DNA of 64,000 bases from Lingula anatina. Its lineage: Eukaryota; Brachiopoda; Lingulata; Lingulida; Lingulidae. Positions 23,221 to 35,400 of the stretch are shown piece by piece; position 1 is the first letter of the stretch, and each line of letters starts with the position of its first letter. Location of the stretch: contig NW_019775551.1 of NCBI RefSeq assembly GCF_001039355.2, positions 16,987 through 80,986 on the forward strand. Direction: 5' to 3'. The translations under genes were made by a program, and so were the position numbers. The notes beneath the pieces were generated by a model that had not been told where the DNA came from, searched no databases, and saw nothing but the letters and a program-made list of their open reading frames with translations.

Positions 23221-23468
23221 TTATCTTTCTCATATTGGCATTTTCAGTGTGGGACTCAGACCTCCCACTGGCATAAAGCCCAATGGTAATCAAATTTTCT
23301 AAATGCCCATGTTATTAATAGTAGATAATTGGTGGTAATTATACAGTTTATCATTATGTAATATTGCATCAGAATTAATTTTAAAAAACTACTTTGTGCA
23401 CTGCCACCATAAATGTTATGAAAAGAAGACTGTGTTATTAATTATTTTTTTAACTTACAAGAATGATC

Positions 23469-23757
23469 AAAGTAAAAGCAGAAGGCTTCAGGCCCATGAG
23501 AGTTCAAATTCACACTTAGAAAATGCCAGATTGAGAAAAATGATAAATTCACAAAATAAATAAATAATAAAAATAATAAAAAATGCATAAAGTCAATTAA
23601 AAATGATAATCCAATAGAGCTGATTTTCTAATTTGAGCTGTATGTCAATCCTAAGAATCATTCATTTATTTTGTGAATTTATCATTTTTCTCAATCTGGC
23701 ATTTTCTTAGTGTGAATTTGAACTCTCATGGGCCTGAAGCCTTCTGCTTTTACTTTA
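23469..23757. repeat. Near-perfect inverted repeat (94-bp arms, ~100-bp loop)
   Basis: Arms 23469-23562 and 23664-23757 are inverse copies; I see about one mismatch. The arms carry AAGTAAAAGCAGAAGGCTTC, AGGCCCATGAGAGTTCAAAT and ATGCCAGATTGAGAAAAATG. Such a structure would fold into a long hairpin as RNA or DNA. No target-site duplication is evident. Related arm sequence occurs again at 46965-46990. Confidence 0.9.
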
Positions 23758-23890
23758 ATTGGTATTACCTGCTGTGCATAAATAAAATTTGATGTTGACT
23801 TTGCAGTTAGGCATAATCTATTATAGCACAGAATTGATAGTGTCTTATTATGTGCCTTTTTATTTTCTGCTTTTTGTCTGTACATTTGAC

Positions 23891-25290
23891 AGCTTTGCTG
23901 CCTTTTTTTTCACATTGTGATTTCTGCTTCATCCAGTATTTACTCATGAATTTATTTATTAATTTGTTTGTTTGTTTATTCGGGGGGGGGGGGAGTATTC
24001 AAAAGCTCTACGTGAGGGTAGTTTCCCGCCAGTGCATTTATCACCAAGATGTGACCTGAGACATTGACTGTCATTTTCTGTTATGTACATGTATAAGCAT
24101 TGAGCTCGCTTCAGTAACGTTGAGTTTCCATCTCAGAGGCATTGGATGCATCACATTTATTTATACCAGTATCATTTTATTTTCTTAACTCTTGGAGGAA
24201 ATCATTTGGCATGGTTACCAGGTATTCCGGAGTGACAGGAGTGGTAGTCCTTTAGGAACCCTAGTCCGTTCCCCGGTACTCTGTACTGGTGACAATCGTT
24301 CCATTTACCCGGTACGTGTACTAACCGTACCCTCTATCAGGACCACAAATTGATTTTCACTAGATATTTACAGATATGTCCCTGGATATAAATTATTTCT
24401 TTGTACTTTCCGACCTCCGACAACAAGTGCACATGATTAATCCTCGGCCCTGGTAGAGGTAAACTACCTGTACATTCGGCACATGTAGTAACCTCAATAC
24501 CCCGACTATCCCCAACCAGCACTAATCACTCATGTATGGGACTCCGGATTTCTATTCCTAGTACCCAGTACATGAAGTACATGTACACTGTACCATTCCT
24601 GCCACCCCGGCATGCTTAACAATACCAGTACGTGAACCAGTGTTTCCATAGCAAAAGTTGTCTAGTAAATGTGGCATGTTATTTAGCTGACCATTGGTAT
24701 TTTATTGTGTTTGTATGTGTCTGATCCGACCAGATATAGAGATCACTATCAAGGTCATCGATCTGGCTATCTTTGTGAATAGCCTAGTGTTATATAACGT
24801 GATGACGAGTAAACAAGGATGCCACATGTAGCTTGAACAATGACCACTGGTAAATTAATAGTAGCCAAGACAAAAAGAATTGTGATTGATTTATAGGTAC
24901 AGTAGTGTAATCATGTTATTTATTAATTTGAGTGATCATTTTACCAAGGAGTTATAACTCCTTGATTTTACCAGTATCGTGCTATTGTTCTATCCAAAAG
25001 TCTTTTTTCATGTATTCATGATGTTAAAATTTGACTAGATGCATTTCTTATAGTACATAAATACTTTATTAAGAAATGTATGGTGGACATTTTTGTCATC
25101 TACAGTAGAGTGGTGCATATTTATCTTCTAATGTGAATAAATGTTTTAACCATATTTCAACCGAGTTATTTTAAACCCAATCTTCAATAAAGCTTGGCAT
25201 GAATATCAAAGCCACTCCATTTATTTTGTCGTAAAATATTCATGGAATTTTGGCCGAAAGAGGCCAGCTTCATCTGTAATTATAAAGGGA
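23891..25290. other. Non-coding stretch
   Basis: A G-run lies at 23982-23993. Around 24230-24640 there are repeated GGTAC/GTACC words (CCGGTACTCTGTACTGG, CCCGGTACGTGTACTAACC) without a defined repeat unit. No gene is recognised. Confidence 0.35.
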
Positions 25291-25298
25291 AAATAGAA

Positions 25299-25680
25299 AG
25301 TTTAGGGTGGGTGGTTGGGTGAATAGACGAACCGGTAACGTGCTAGACTGAAGACTAGAAGATGACAGGATCGATTCCCAGACAAGATGTATTTTTATAG
25401 AAAAATTTTGTTCGCCCATAACTATAAATGGAACATCCAAAGTTTAGGGTGGGTGGTTGGGTGAATAGACGAACCGGTAACGTGCTAGACTGGAAACTAG
25501 AAGGTGACAGGATCGATTCCCAAAGAGGTTACATTTTGTCGAAAAAGGAAAAAAACGACTCATAAAGGAAGTAAGGAAGATCCAAAGTTTTGGGTAGTTG
25601 GTGGGGTGAATAGACGAACTGATAACACGATAGACTTGGGATCAGAAAATGACGGCATTGATTCCCTAAAGAGCTCAATT
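25299..25680 (+). repeat. Three tandem tRNA-like units (~143-bp period)
   Basis: Units begin at 25299, 25441 and 25586 with AGTTTAGGGTGGGTGGTTGG, followed by GTGAATAGACGAACCGGTAA, CGTGCTAGACTGAAGACTAG, then GAAGATGACAGGATCGATTC. GGATCGATTCC matches a Pol III B box, and TAGACGAACCGG sits where an A box would be; CTAGACTGAAGACTAG resembles an anticodon arm. The two first units are nearly identical; the third is diverged. The units look like a tRNA-derived SINE head in tandem rather than working tRNAs, because no acceptor pairing is obvious. Confidence 0.6.
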
Positions 25681-26714
25681 TTGTAGAAAAAAATNTCGCA
25701 AGTTTTACTAAACGAGTTATATTTTAATCTTATTTCAAGACTCAACTTCTTGTGAATGTCTCGAGAATTCAAAGTAAACACAGTATTTCAATCCGTAATT
25801 CATATAAAATGTCCAAACATGACCTTGCTGCGTGGGAGATTCGATGACAAACGGTGCGGAGAACCTGATATAAAAGTACAATTTTGATATTATCCATCCT
25901 ACTCGAACGTTTTCAGATCCCGTCTTTGTTACAGTAGTGAGAAAAGCAACACATTAGTTGTACTTACAAGTTGTCATGGCCAGTTCTTGCAGGTAGCATT
26001 AGATATATCATGTTTCAACGACGGGAACCATCACCACGTTCCTTCCATCATGGCTTCCTGAATACCTGTCACCTGGATGTCACCTCATTTGAATAAGAAT
26101 CTCGGTTGAGGAAAAGGTGGGTAGCAGGAACATGATTGTGTTAGAGAAGACTAAGTTGTGGCAAAAACAAAATTGCCTTGGAGAGCGACGCACCCGATTT
26201 ATTATCACTTTTTTTTAATGTCCGTGCTATTCCAAACTGTTTCCCTTCTGTGTTGGCTTAAACCCCCTATATTCCCTGGTTTTGCGCCTTTTTTCCCAAC
26301 GAATCTAGTACACGACAGTGACATGCACTTACTCATCTATGTTTTTTTTCTCTTTTATTACAACCAAAACATCTTGAGTTAATTGAGTATAAAGAGATGG
26401 GGAAAACGATATTACGTAGGGAAAACGCTCTGGGGAAAAGCCACTGTTTGTATTTTGTAGTTGTTAATGTGGGGTGAATTTAAATTGATTAAATAAAGTC
26501 CCCTTTCTTTGAGACATTTTCGAGTTATGGACATAGGACAAGTGACTCGTAACGGAAAATTTAGAAATCAAGAGCTCGAAAACGGGTTTGATCGTACATG
26601 TGTACAGTCTGGGTCTTTGGACATTATCGGCCGGTAACCGTGAAAAACGTAAGTACAACATGTATTAATACATTTTCAACTATATATCCAATAACACAAC
26701 TGTAATTACATATT

Positions 26715-26935
26715 GCCACCTGTGCCGACTGGAGTTGCCTAGAGACTCGCTTAATTGCAATTAACTTAAGCGGATTAAATGTCTGTCACGCCTACTGTAG
26801 CTGATAGGGGGTAATTAACTATCGTTTAGCAGCTTTAGCAGGCGTGCCAGACATCTAAGCTACATGAGCTGAAAGCAATTTTGCGAGAAACCCCGTGGAG
26901 ATGGACCGATCCTGTTAGATCAATCTAGGGATGGG
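26715..26935. repeat. MITE-like element related to the 47880-48093 family (copy in first block)
   Basis: It shares GAGACTCGCTTAATTG..., AAATGTCTGTCACGCCTACT, GGGGGTAATTAACTATCG, CCCCGTGGAGATGGACCGAT and TCAATCTAGGGATGGGAACC with the TTA/TAA-flanked elements near 40216 and 47880. It is diverged and its ends are uncertain. The equivalent in the other block is 33456-33677. Confidence 0.5.
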
Positions 26936-28265
26936 AACCCAGTCCTTGATTGTTAATGTAAACTTAAAGCCAAAGAATCCACTGGTTTATCAAAACAATA
27001 TAAAACTGGTAAAATTACGCGGACATATTTATTTGCAAATTTTCATAAAGTCGGTTACATGAGATATTGTATGTCTCCCGAGTGCCTGCATTGACCAGGC
27101 TTAAAAGTTATAGTGCTCTTATCGTTATTATTGAACCAGTGCTACATGGCACGTGTATAAAAAGATACTTAAAACAGTTTGTCAGTACTGTAACATGATA
27201 GATGAACTTCACTTACTTCACTACTGTATCAAAATATGGATCTACTGGTACATGTAAGCTGTATGCAATATACTCACTACGGAAAAAGAATTAAAGAAAA
27301 CTTTACATATTTATATGATAACCAGGCATTTATAATACTGACAACTATAAAGACATACTGTGACACAAGCCTTGCTGTGTGAAAGACAATATATAGTGTG
27401 ACTTGTTATGAAACCCGTACTGATGATAAATAAACTGTTGTGCAATTAATACTGACAATTTTCATCTTTTATTATAATTTCACCCTCTATATTTTTTATA
27501 AGTAATAGATTACAATAAATCACCATGACATAGGTGCATTGGAATAAAACAATTAGATCTTTCTTTTTATTTATCTATCTTAACCAATCTAAACTATCTA
27601 TCAGCAGCTTATAAACAGCTTTTAAAGTCTCGTAGTAATCAATTCTACTTAAACTGTGGCATTACTAGTATGTGCAGATGTGTCTCTCAACCGGAAGTGA
27701 CTGTTTAGAGCAACTGGGAAAATTGCAGTTGTAAGCACAAAGTGGTCTGGCGATGGCGCTGATTGTAGATGGTAACATGTTTTCTCCCGGTGTCATGCGC
27801 TTAAACAATATTGTTTCGTGATCTTCTCGTGCATGTCAACGCCGCTTGTAGTAGAAACGTGACACTTATTGTTGAGATGGCGGAGTAACAGGGAGGCATA
27901 CCGTCGGAAAAACTGGCGGTTCAGTCGTTGCCGGATGAGGGGTTGTTTCACCTAAAAAATAATAATAAAGAAATTGTCCAGCTATTCACTTCTACACTTT
28001 TATACATTTTCATAACCTTCTGGCGTCTCGTGTCTTCATTATGTTTAACTAAGGGCCATCCGTGGACCGAAAGAAAGTAAAATATATCCAAATAATGTTG
28101 AAACGTGTTGGGACATTTTGCAAATAAACAGGTATAATTAAATGTTTCGGTTCCTTAAAAAACTAAGATGGCTGTAATGGGTAATATCATTAAATATCAA
28201 TCGCCTGAAATAAACTGCACACACAAGGCACGACTTCTGTATTTCGGTAGATCTAGACAACTTAC

Positions 28266-29678
28266 CTTTACAGATCACTTTGTACAGCAACCTCCTGATA
28301 CGCACGCGGAATGCGTTGTAATCCAGGAGGCGGAACACTCTATTTGTCGTGGAGGCGATCCCATGCAGCTCGTCCGTATCTACTTCATCCCCAATGCCGA
28401 TGGCGATCATCTCTATCCCGGCTTCCTTTGCTTCCTCAGCAGCCGCTATGGTTGCGTTGACATTACGTGACTTGTTGGTGAGAACTGTGATGGCCAGTTT
28501 ACGTACACCGTCACGCGCACCTTTAGCCGATGTAAACGTCACTGTGCGCAAGTAATGCAGTCGACCTGCGTTAGTGGGAGCGTCCATCTGCAATGGTGTT
28601 GAAATTAATCAAAATAAATTAGTAATTTAGTTGTTTTTTATCATAACATTTAGAATTTATGATAAGATATATGTACATAATGTGAACATCGTTTTTTGCT
28701 GTATAGCCATTACACTACATGTAATGGTATATCTTGAAAGCGAATTCTTCTTTGTGTTTAAATGATTCGTTGGATAATTTATTTGTCTTGTGACGTAAAC
28801 CAGGCTATTTCCAGACTACAACAGACCATGCTGCTGTGTTCCTGCAGTTTTAAAGAAATCATGAACTACACACCCTGTAATTATCCAAGTGAGAAAAGAT
28901 TGATTGTCTATCATTAAATCTGCTGAGGTGGAACCCTGGGTTATTGCAATCAGCCGGTACCAAAGCGACCCGAATTTTTCCGTCTCCGATCGTAAATCGA
29001 CTCGTGAGGTTCCGGACGAACCCGAGGATCTGTGCGGTAGACTCTGGCGTAGTGGTTGTGGACTCTCCCAGCACGAAGGCGACATCTACCGTTCTATTTA
29101 TCCCACAGTCTGAAAAGAAACATCATACAATACATTTTAAATTTGGTAAAATGCATCACTGAAGATAATATGGCGAAAATAAATTCACTTTAAGGGAAAA
29201 CAACTCTGAGAATCAAAATTCACACTTTACTACACTGTACACAACGCATGGAAGTATAATTAATTCCATTTTACCACCAAAACGACGGTTATCGCCGAAG
29301 TGTACCTTCAAAGATGGCTACCCTCCGTAATAAACTCTTAATTAAGAATGCGGGGGTAAAGAGTCTTGTACCATTAAAAATTATTACCAAAACGACACCA
29401 AAAAAACGACCAACTTAGAATGTCGGAAGAGATTCAACAGCATTGGAAAGTATGGGAAAATCGTCGTTTAGACGAAACTGTTGAATAACATATGTCAAAC
29501 TGTTGAATATGACGTCACCATAGCACGAACCTGTCCACTCCATTTCCGGGGATTTAACTTCGCAAGTGCGAATGGCGAGGTCATTCTTGATTTCCTGGAG
29601 TGTCTCATAACTCGTCACTGTAAACACGTTCTTCTCCTTTGGTAAACTTGATAGTGCATATATTTCGTTTTGGTCGAC
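28266..29678 (-). pseudogene. Second copy of three exons of the double-vWA gene
   Basis: Exons 29678-29531, 29109-28874 and 28587-28266 correspond base for base in length (148, 236 and 322 bp) to 36564-36417, 35938-35703 and 35336-35015. All frames are open and the predicted residues are the same over long runs. Two splice donors differ from the other copy: GTTCGT against GTGCGT after the first exon, and GTGTGT against GTGAGT after the second, which is weaker. No exons for the first vWA domain or signal peptide accompany it, so it is a partial copy or the second allele. Confidence 0.75.
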
Positions 29679-29836
29679 CTGGAAATGGAACGTAACTGTG
29701 CAAAACATGGAAGCTGACGGTTATATTGTACTACAACGGGCTTGTAGCCAGGGGGGTTTGGGGGGGGGTTCGAAAGAACCCCTGTTTTTGCCGGGAAAAG
29801 TTCCCATCCTGGTATAATTTTACCTAGCTACCGTAN

Positions 29837-30480
29837 TAGATTGAATTGACACCAAAGGTTTCCTTTTTAACGGAGCAAATTACTTAGGATCAGTGGCAGT
29901 CAGGAAGAACGCAATCAACAAAATCGGGTATGCACTTTATTTTATTTGAAATTCATTGTGGTTTACACTAGTGGGAATACATTTATACCAAATAAAAATA
30001 AGAATAATATTTTTTATTTTCTTTTGAACATGTTTCATTTATTCATTTCAATGATATGAACATTCGACTCAAACTACGCATTTTAGGGTAACGACACAAA
30101 ATTCTTTTACTGCATGTACTAAGTGTGCTTAATACCTTACACGAAGTGCGGTGCAAAATAAGCATGTGGGCTCGCTAAAACTGTATACATTATACATATA
30201 CTAATACACTCTATAAACGACTATGACGGTCATGGTTTTAACATTTGTTTGTGGACGTATCAAGAATTCACAGACGTAAATTGTCAATACACTGTGTGCA
30301 CTGTAGGTACATACTTGCCTGAAGTATCAAAATAATAACCGTCTATGCAGGTCATATAGGCCTATCGTGTCCCTTACATGGATTCAATAATTCATACTAT
30401 GATGTAATACTTATAACTGCCTAACTCTGAAACAGTGTTCGACCAAAGAATCCATGGAAGAAAGACATATATCCATATCA
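29837..30480. other. AT-rich non-coding stretch
   Basis: No gene or repeat structure recognised. Confidence 0.3.
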
Positions 30481-30714
30481 CATGAGAGAGAGAGAGAGAT
30501 ACTGCCAGGTACAGGGTGACTCCCCCTACCCCCCCCCCCCAAAAAAAAAAAAAATTAATAAAAATGAAAAAACGAAACCCATAAGCATTTTATTGAATCC
30601 TGCAAAGGTCCATCAAATTACAAGGATTTTGCTTGGATTAAACTGCAATATGTGCTCGATCATTCGCCAAAGTTTCATTTTTTTTTTTTTTTTTGGTCGC
30701 TTTGCATAAAATTT

Positions 30715-30965
30715 TTGTTCTTTTTTAAAAAATGCCCCAAATGAGCTTCGAGGCATTGGACGCTCAGTTGCATACGTCGCTAAAAAAACTGTCAATTTCT
30801 CAAACACTCTGCCTTCGGGATTTCCCTGATTTTTGCATTAATTGCTCCCCACAGTTCACCAATCTGAGGGTTGTTCTGGTACACTTTATCCTTGAGGTAC
30901 CCCTACAGAAAAAAAAAATGACGGGGAGGGGATTCAAGTCCGGCGAATGCGTTGCCCACTCAACA
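30715..30965 (-). pseudogene. Tc1/mariner-type transposase C-terminal fragment (minus copy)
   Basis: The minus strand reads HSPDLNPLPVIFF, then FFCRGTSRIKCTRTTL, LVNCGEQLMQKSGKSRRQSV in shifting frames. HSPDLNP precedes the last catalytic D/E of IS630/Tc1/mariner transposases, followed normally by FxLWGYLKDxVYxNN. Frameshifts and a poly(A) run break it. It is an inverse copy of 31130-31400. Confidence 0.65.
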
Positions 30966-31039
30966 TCACACCTGCTGATCACGTGGCAGTGCTGAGGAAG
31001 CTTTGGACATCACTGGGACGATTTAGAGGGATAGATCAA

Positions 31040-31400
31040 GATGGACAGTGGTTTCAGCAAGACAGGGACATCCCCACACATCAAATGACTCTCTTGCCTG
31101 ACGGAGAAAGCTATTTCAGTGGCTGATCGGCAAAAAGTGTGACTTTGTGTCGGCACCGCATTCACCGAATTTGACCCCCCCCCCCCCCCCAGATTTTTAT
31201 CTGTGGGGTTATCTCAAAGATAATTTGTACCAGAACAACATTAAAATGATTGGTGAAATGTAGGATGCAATCACAGCAAAAATCGGGGAAATCCCGAAGG
31301 AGGAATGTGTTTGAGAAATTGATATTTTGGGTGATGTATGCAAGTGTGCCTCCAATGCCTCGGAGTCCATTTGGAGCGTATTTTTTTAAAGAATAAAATT
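31040..31400 (+). pseudogene. Tc1/mariner-type transposase C-terminal fragment (plus copy)
   Basis: The plus strand reads GQWFQQDRDIPTHQMTLLPD, a frame change, SDFVSAPHSPNLT-like sequence interrupted by a C-run (31176-31193), then DFYLWGYLKDNLYQNNIKMI, GEM, stop, DAITAKIGEIPKEECV. WFQQDxxxxH carries the second D and the DFxLW block the third acidic residue of the catalytic triad. Stops and the homopolymer make it inactive. With the minus copy it forms a large palindrome. Confidence 0.75.
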
Positions 31401-31539
31401 TATGCAAAGCGACAAAGAAAACTGAAACTTTAGGGAATGATCATACTCATACTGGTGTTTAAAATTGATATTTGCTATACTTTTATTGGATTTAATAAAT
31501 TTAATATTCTTTTTTTGGGGGGGGGGCAGCGTGTACTAC

Positions 31540-31852
31540 TCTATAGATAATAAAAAATGATCCCAAATCTCGCGAACGTCGTTTTAGTTCTGTAGACCCT
31601 AAAAATTTAGTTAAATGACTTGTAAAATTTGTTATATTATTGATGGGACAATGTTACAAGCGCAGGAAACGTGCAATCACAATAGTTGATACATGTACAT
31701 AATCAATAAGCACGTGACTGGCTGTAGTAACGGTACGTACGATGCAAAAAGAGGTCCGTCTCATGCCTGTGTTCTACTGATAACTGTAAAATAAAACGAG
31801 TCTTCGTTCGCCAATGTTTTCAAACGAGAGCAGAAATAATAAGCCGGTGTAT

Positions 31853-31885
<33 letters not shown>

Positions 31886-32436
31886 GGGGGGGGGCTATTT
31901 GCCCGGCCTGGTAATTGACGAGTTGAAGGATAACATCATTCTCATGCTAGCCCTCGTGTTTTACTATCGGTTATTGCTGGATTCATTTGCAGTATATAGT
32001 GCATGTGTGTTTTGACATAAAACTTTGATGAACAAACTCAAATTTGCCGGGGTTTTTTTTTAAATCAAACATGCATTGCTTGACAGACGTACCTATTTTG
32101 GCATAACGTGCGTACATGTACCTTGTCCTTTAAAATTATGATTCTAAAATGTGTAATAACATGTACATTTTCTCTGCTATCGCTATCACGTTTTTAAACT
32201 TGCATATGCACAACTACGTTTGTCTTGTTAACATGTACTCAGCATTATTGAAACCAAGAGGTACATTTGAAGTGATGTACATGTAACTTCTCGGCGGAAA
32301 AACATCTTCCTCTGTTGTATGCACTGACTACTGGAAGAGATGAAAAATAAGGTAGATAAGGAATTATTAATTCGACCTTGCAATTAATCAATGCAGTATC
32401 AATTCTGAAGTGTTAAAAAGCTCGCATTTCTCTTTG
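31540..32436. other. Non-coding stretch
   Basis: It has a T-run followed by a G-run at 31856-31892. No gene recognised. Confidence 0.3.
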
Positions 32437-35400
32437 CGCAAGTTTTACTAAACGAGTTATATTTTAATCTTATTTCAAGACTCAACTTCTTGTGAATGTC
32501 TCGAGAATTCAAAGTAAACACAGTATTTCAATCCGTAATTCATATAAACTGTCCAAACATGACCTTGCTGCGTGGGAGATTCGATGACAAACGGTGCGGA
32601 GAACCTGATATAAAAGTACAATTTTGAAATTATCCATCCTAATCGAACGTTTTCAGATCCCGTCTTTGTTACAGTAGTGAGAAAAGCAACACATTAGTTG
32701 TACTTACAAGTTGTCATGGCCAGTTCTTGCAGGTAGCATTAGATATATCATGTTTCAACGACGGGAACCATCACCACGTTCCTTCCATCATGGCTTCCTG
32801 AATACCTGTCACCTGGATGTCACCTCATTTGAATAAGAATCTCGGTTGAGGAAAAGGTGGGTAGCAGGAACATGATTGTGTTAGAGAAGACTAAGTTGTG
32901 GCAAAAACAAAATTGCCTTGGAGAGCGACGCACCCGATTTATTATCACTTTTAATGTCCGTGCTATTCCAAACTGTTTCCCTTCTGTGTTGGCTTAAACC
33001 CCCTATATTCCCTGGTTTTGCGCCTTTTTTCCCAACGAATCTAGTACACGACAGTGACATGCACTTACTCATCTATGTTTTTTTTCTCTTTTATTACAAC
33101 CAAAACATCTTGAGTTAATTGAGTATAAAGAGATGGGGAAAACGATATTACGTAGGGAAAACGCTCTGGGGAAAAGCCACGGTTTGTAGTATTGTTAATG
33201 TGGGGTGAATTTTAATTGATTAAATAAAGTCCTCTTTCTTTGAGACATTTTCGAGTTATGGACATAGGACAAGTGACTCGTAACGGAAAGTTTAGAAATC
33301 AAGAGCTCGAAGACGGGTTTGATCGTACATGTGTACAGTCTGGGTCTTTGGACATTATCGGCCGGTAACCGTGAAAAACGTAAGTTACAACATGTATTAA
33401 TACATTTTCAACTATATATCCAATAACACAACTGTAATTACATATTGCCACCTGTGCCGACTGGAGTTGCCTAGAGACTCGCTTAATTGCAATTAACTTA
33501 AGCGGATTAAATGTCTGTCACGCCTACTGTAGCTGATAGGGGGTAATTAACTATCGTTTAGCAGCTTTAGCAGGCGTGCCAGACATCTAAGCTACATAAG
33601 CTGAAAGCAATTTTGCGCGAAACCCCGTGGAGATGGACCGATCCTGTTAGATCAATCTAGGGATAGGAACCCAGTCCTTGATTGTTAATATAAACTTAAA
33701 GCCAAAGAATCCACTGGTTTATCAAAACAATATAAAACTGGTAAAATTACGCGGACATATTTATTTGCAAATTTTCATAAAGTTGGTTACATGAGATATT
33801 GTATGTTTCCCGAGTGCCTGCATTGACCAGGCTTAAAAGTTATAGTGCTCTTATCGTTATTATTGAACCAGTGCTACATGGCACGTGTATTAAAAGATAC
33901 TTAAAACAGTTTGTCAGTACTGTAACATGATAGATGAACTTCACTTACTTCACTACTGTATCACAATATGGATCTACAGGTACATGTAAGCTGTATGCAA
34001 TATACTCACCACGGAAAAAGAATTCCAAACTTTACATATTTATATGATAACCAGACATTTATAATACTGACAACTATAAAGACATACTGTGACACAAGCC
34101 TTGCTGTGTGAAAGACAATATATAGTGTGACTTGTTATGAAACCCGTACTGATGCTAAATAAACTGTTGTGCAATTAATACTGACAATTTTTATCTTTTA
34201 TTATAATTTCACCCTCATTGGATGTGTTATTATAAGTAATAGATTACAATTATTAATCATTACAGTGGTGCATTAGAATAAAATAATTAGATCTTTCTTT
34301 TTATCTATATGTATGTATCTATCCACCAATCTATATACCTATCAACAGCTTATAAGCAGTTTTAAAAGTTTCCTTGTAATCAATCCCACTTAATCTGTGG
34401 CATTATGTGTAGATGTGCCTCTGAACCGGAAGTGATGGTTAACAGCAACTGAGAAAATTGTAGAAATAAACACACGTAGTCTAGCAATTGCGCTAATTGT
34501 AGATGGTAACGACCCCGGAACAGCGCAAGTTTTCTCCCGGTGTCATGCGCTTAAACAATATTGGTGAGTGGTCTTGTCTTGCATGTCAATGCCGCTTGTA
34601 GTAGAAACGTGACACTTATTGTTGAGATGGCGGAGTAACAGGGAGGCAGACTGTCGGAAAAACTGGCGGTTCAGTCGTTGCCGGATGAGGGGTTGTTTCA
34701 CCTAAAAGTTTTATTAAAATGATAAAGAAATTGCCCAGCTATTCACTTTTACATTTTTATACATTTTCATAATCGTCTGTCGTCTCGTGTCTTCATCATG
34801 TTTAACTTAGGGCCATCCATTGACCGAAAGAAAGTAAAATATGTCAAAATAATGTTGAAATGTGTTGGCATAATTTGCAAATAAGCAGGTGTAATTAAAT
34901 GCTTTCGATTTAAAAAAAAACTAAGATGGGTAATATCATTAAATATCAATCGTCTGAAATTAACTTCACACGCAAGACGCCACTTGAAAATTTCGGTAGA
35001 TCTAGACAACTTACCTTTACAGATCACTTTGTACAGCAACCTCCTGATACGCACGCGGAATGCGTTGTAATCCAGGAGGCGGAACACTCTATTGGTCGTG
35101 GAGGCGATCCCATGCAGCTCGTCTGTATCTACTTCATCCCCAATGCCGATGGCGATCATCTCTATCCCGGCTTCCTTTGCTTCCTCAGCAGCCGCTATGG
35201 TTGCGTTGACATTACGTGACTTGTTGGTGAGAACTGTGATGGCCAGTTTACGTACACCGTCACGCGCACCTTTAGCCGATGTAAACGTCACTGTGCGCAA
35301 GTAATGCAGTCGACCTGCGTTAGTGGGAGCGTCCATCTGCAATAGTGTTGAAATTAATCAAAATACGTTTTTATCATAACATTTAGAATTTATGATAAGA

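Larger units (their letters stand above)
25696..29835. repeat. N-bounded second copy of the 32437-36719 block
   Basis: This 4.1-kb piece begins immediately after the N at 25695 and ends just before the N at 29836. It matches 32437-36719 almost throughout (offset about 6740), with substitutions and small indels, including exons of the double-vWA gene. The exact coincidence with both join marks suggests the other haplotype placed in tandem by the assembler, rather than a genomic duplication. Confidence 0.85.
30500..31535. repeat. Large imperfect palindrome of two transposase 3' ends
   Basis: Sequence from ~30500-30965 reappears inverted at ~31130-31535: the transposase tail, then GCAAAGCGAC/GTCGCTTTGC, then the ATGATCA/TGATCATT stretch and a homopolymer-rich tip. 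Arms are about 400 bp and clearly diverged. Two copies of one Tc1-like element in convergent orientation explain it. Confidence 0.7.

Noticed and set aside
25299-25540. Functional tRNA genes
   Set aside because: B-box-like sequence is present, but no paired acceptor stem or clear anticodon loop is visible and units sit in a tandem array with a common spacer.
28168-28555. Plus open frames of 68-100 codons, repeated at 34926-35304
   Set aside because: Antisense shadows of a vWA2 exon, present in both copies because the exon is.
32881-33118. Open frames on both strands conserved between the two blocks (also at 26158-26382)
   Set aside because: Conservation is expected from the block duplication itself; no domain or splice support.
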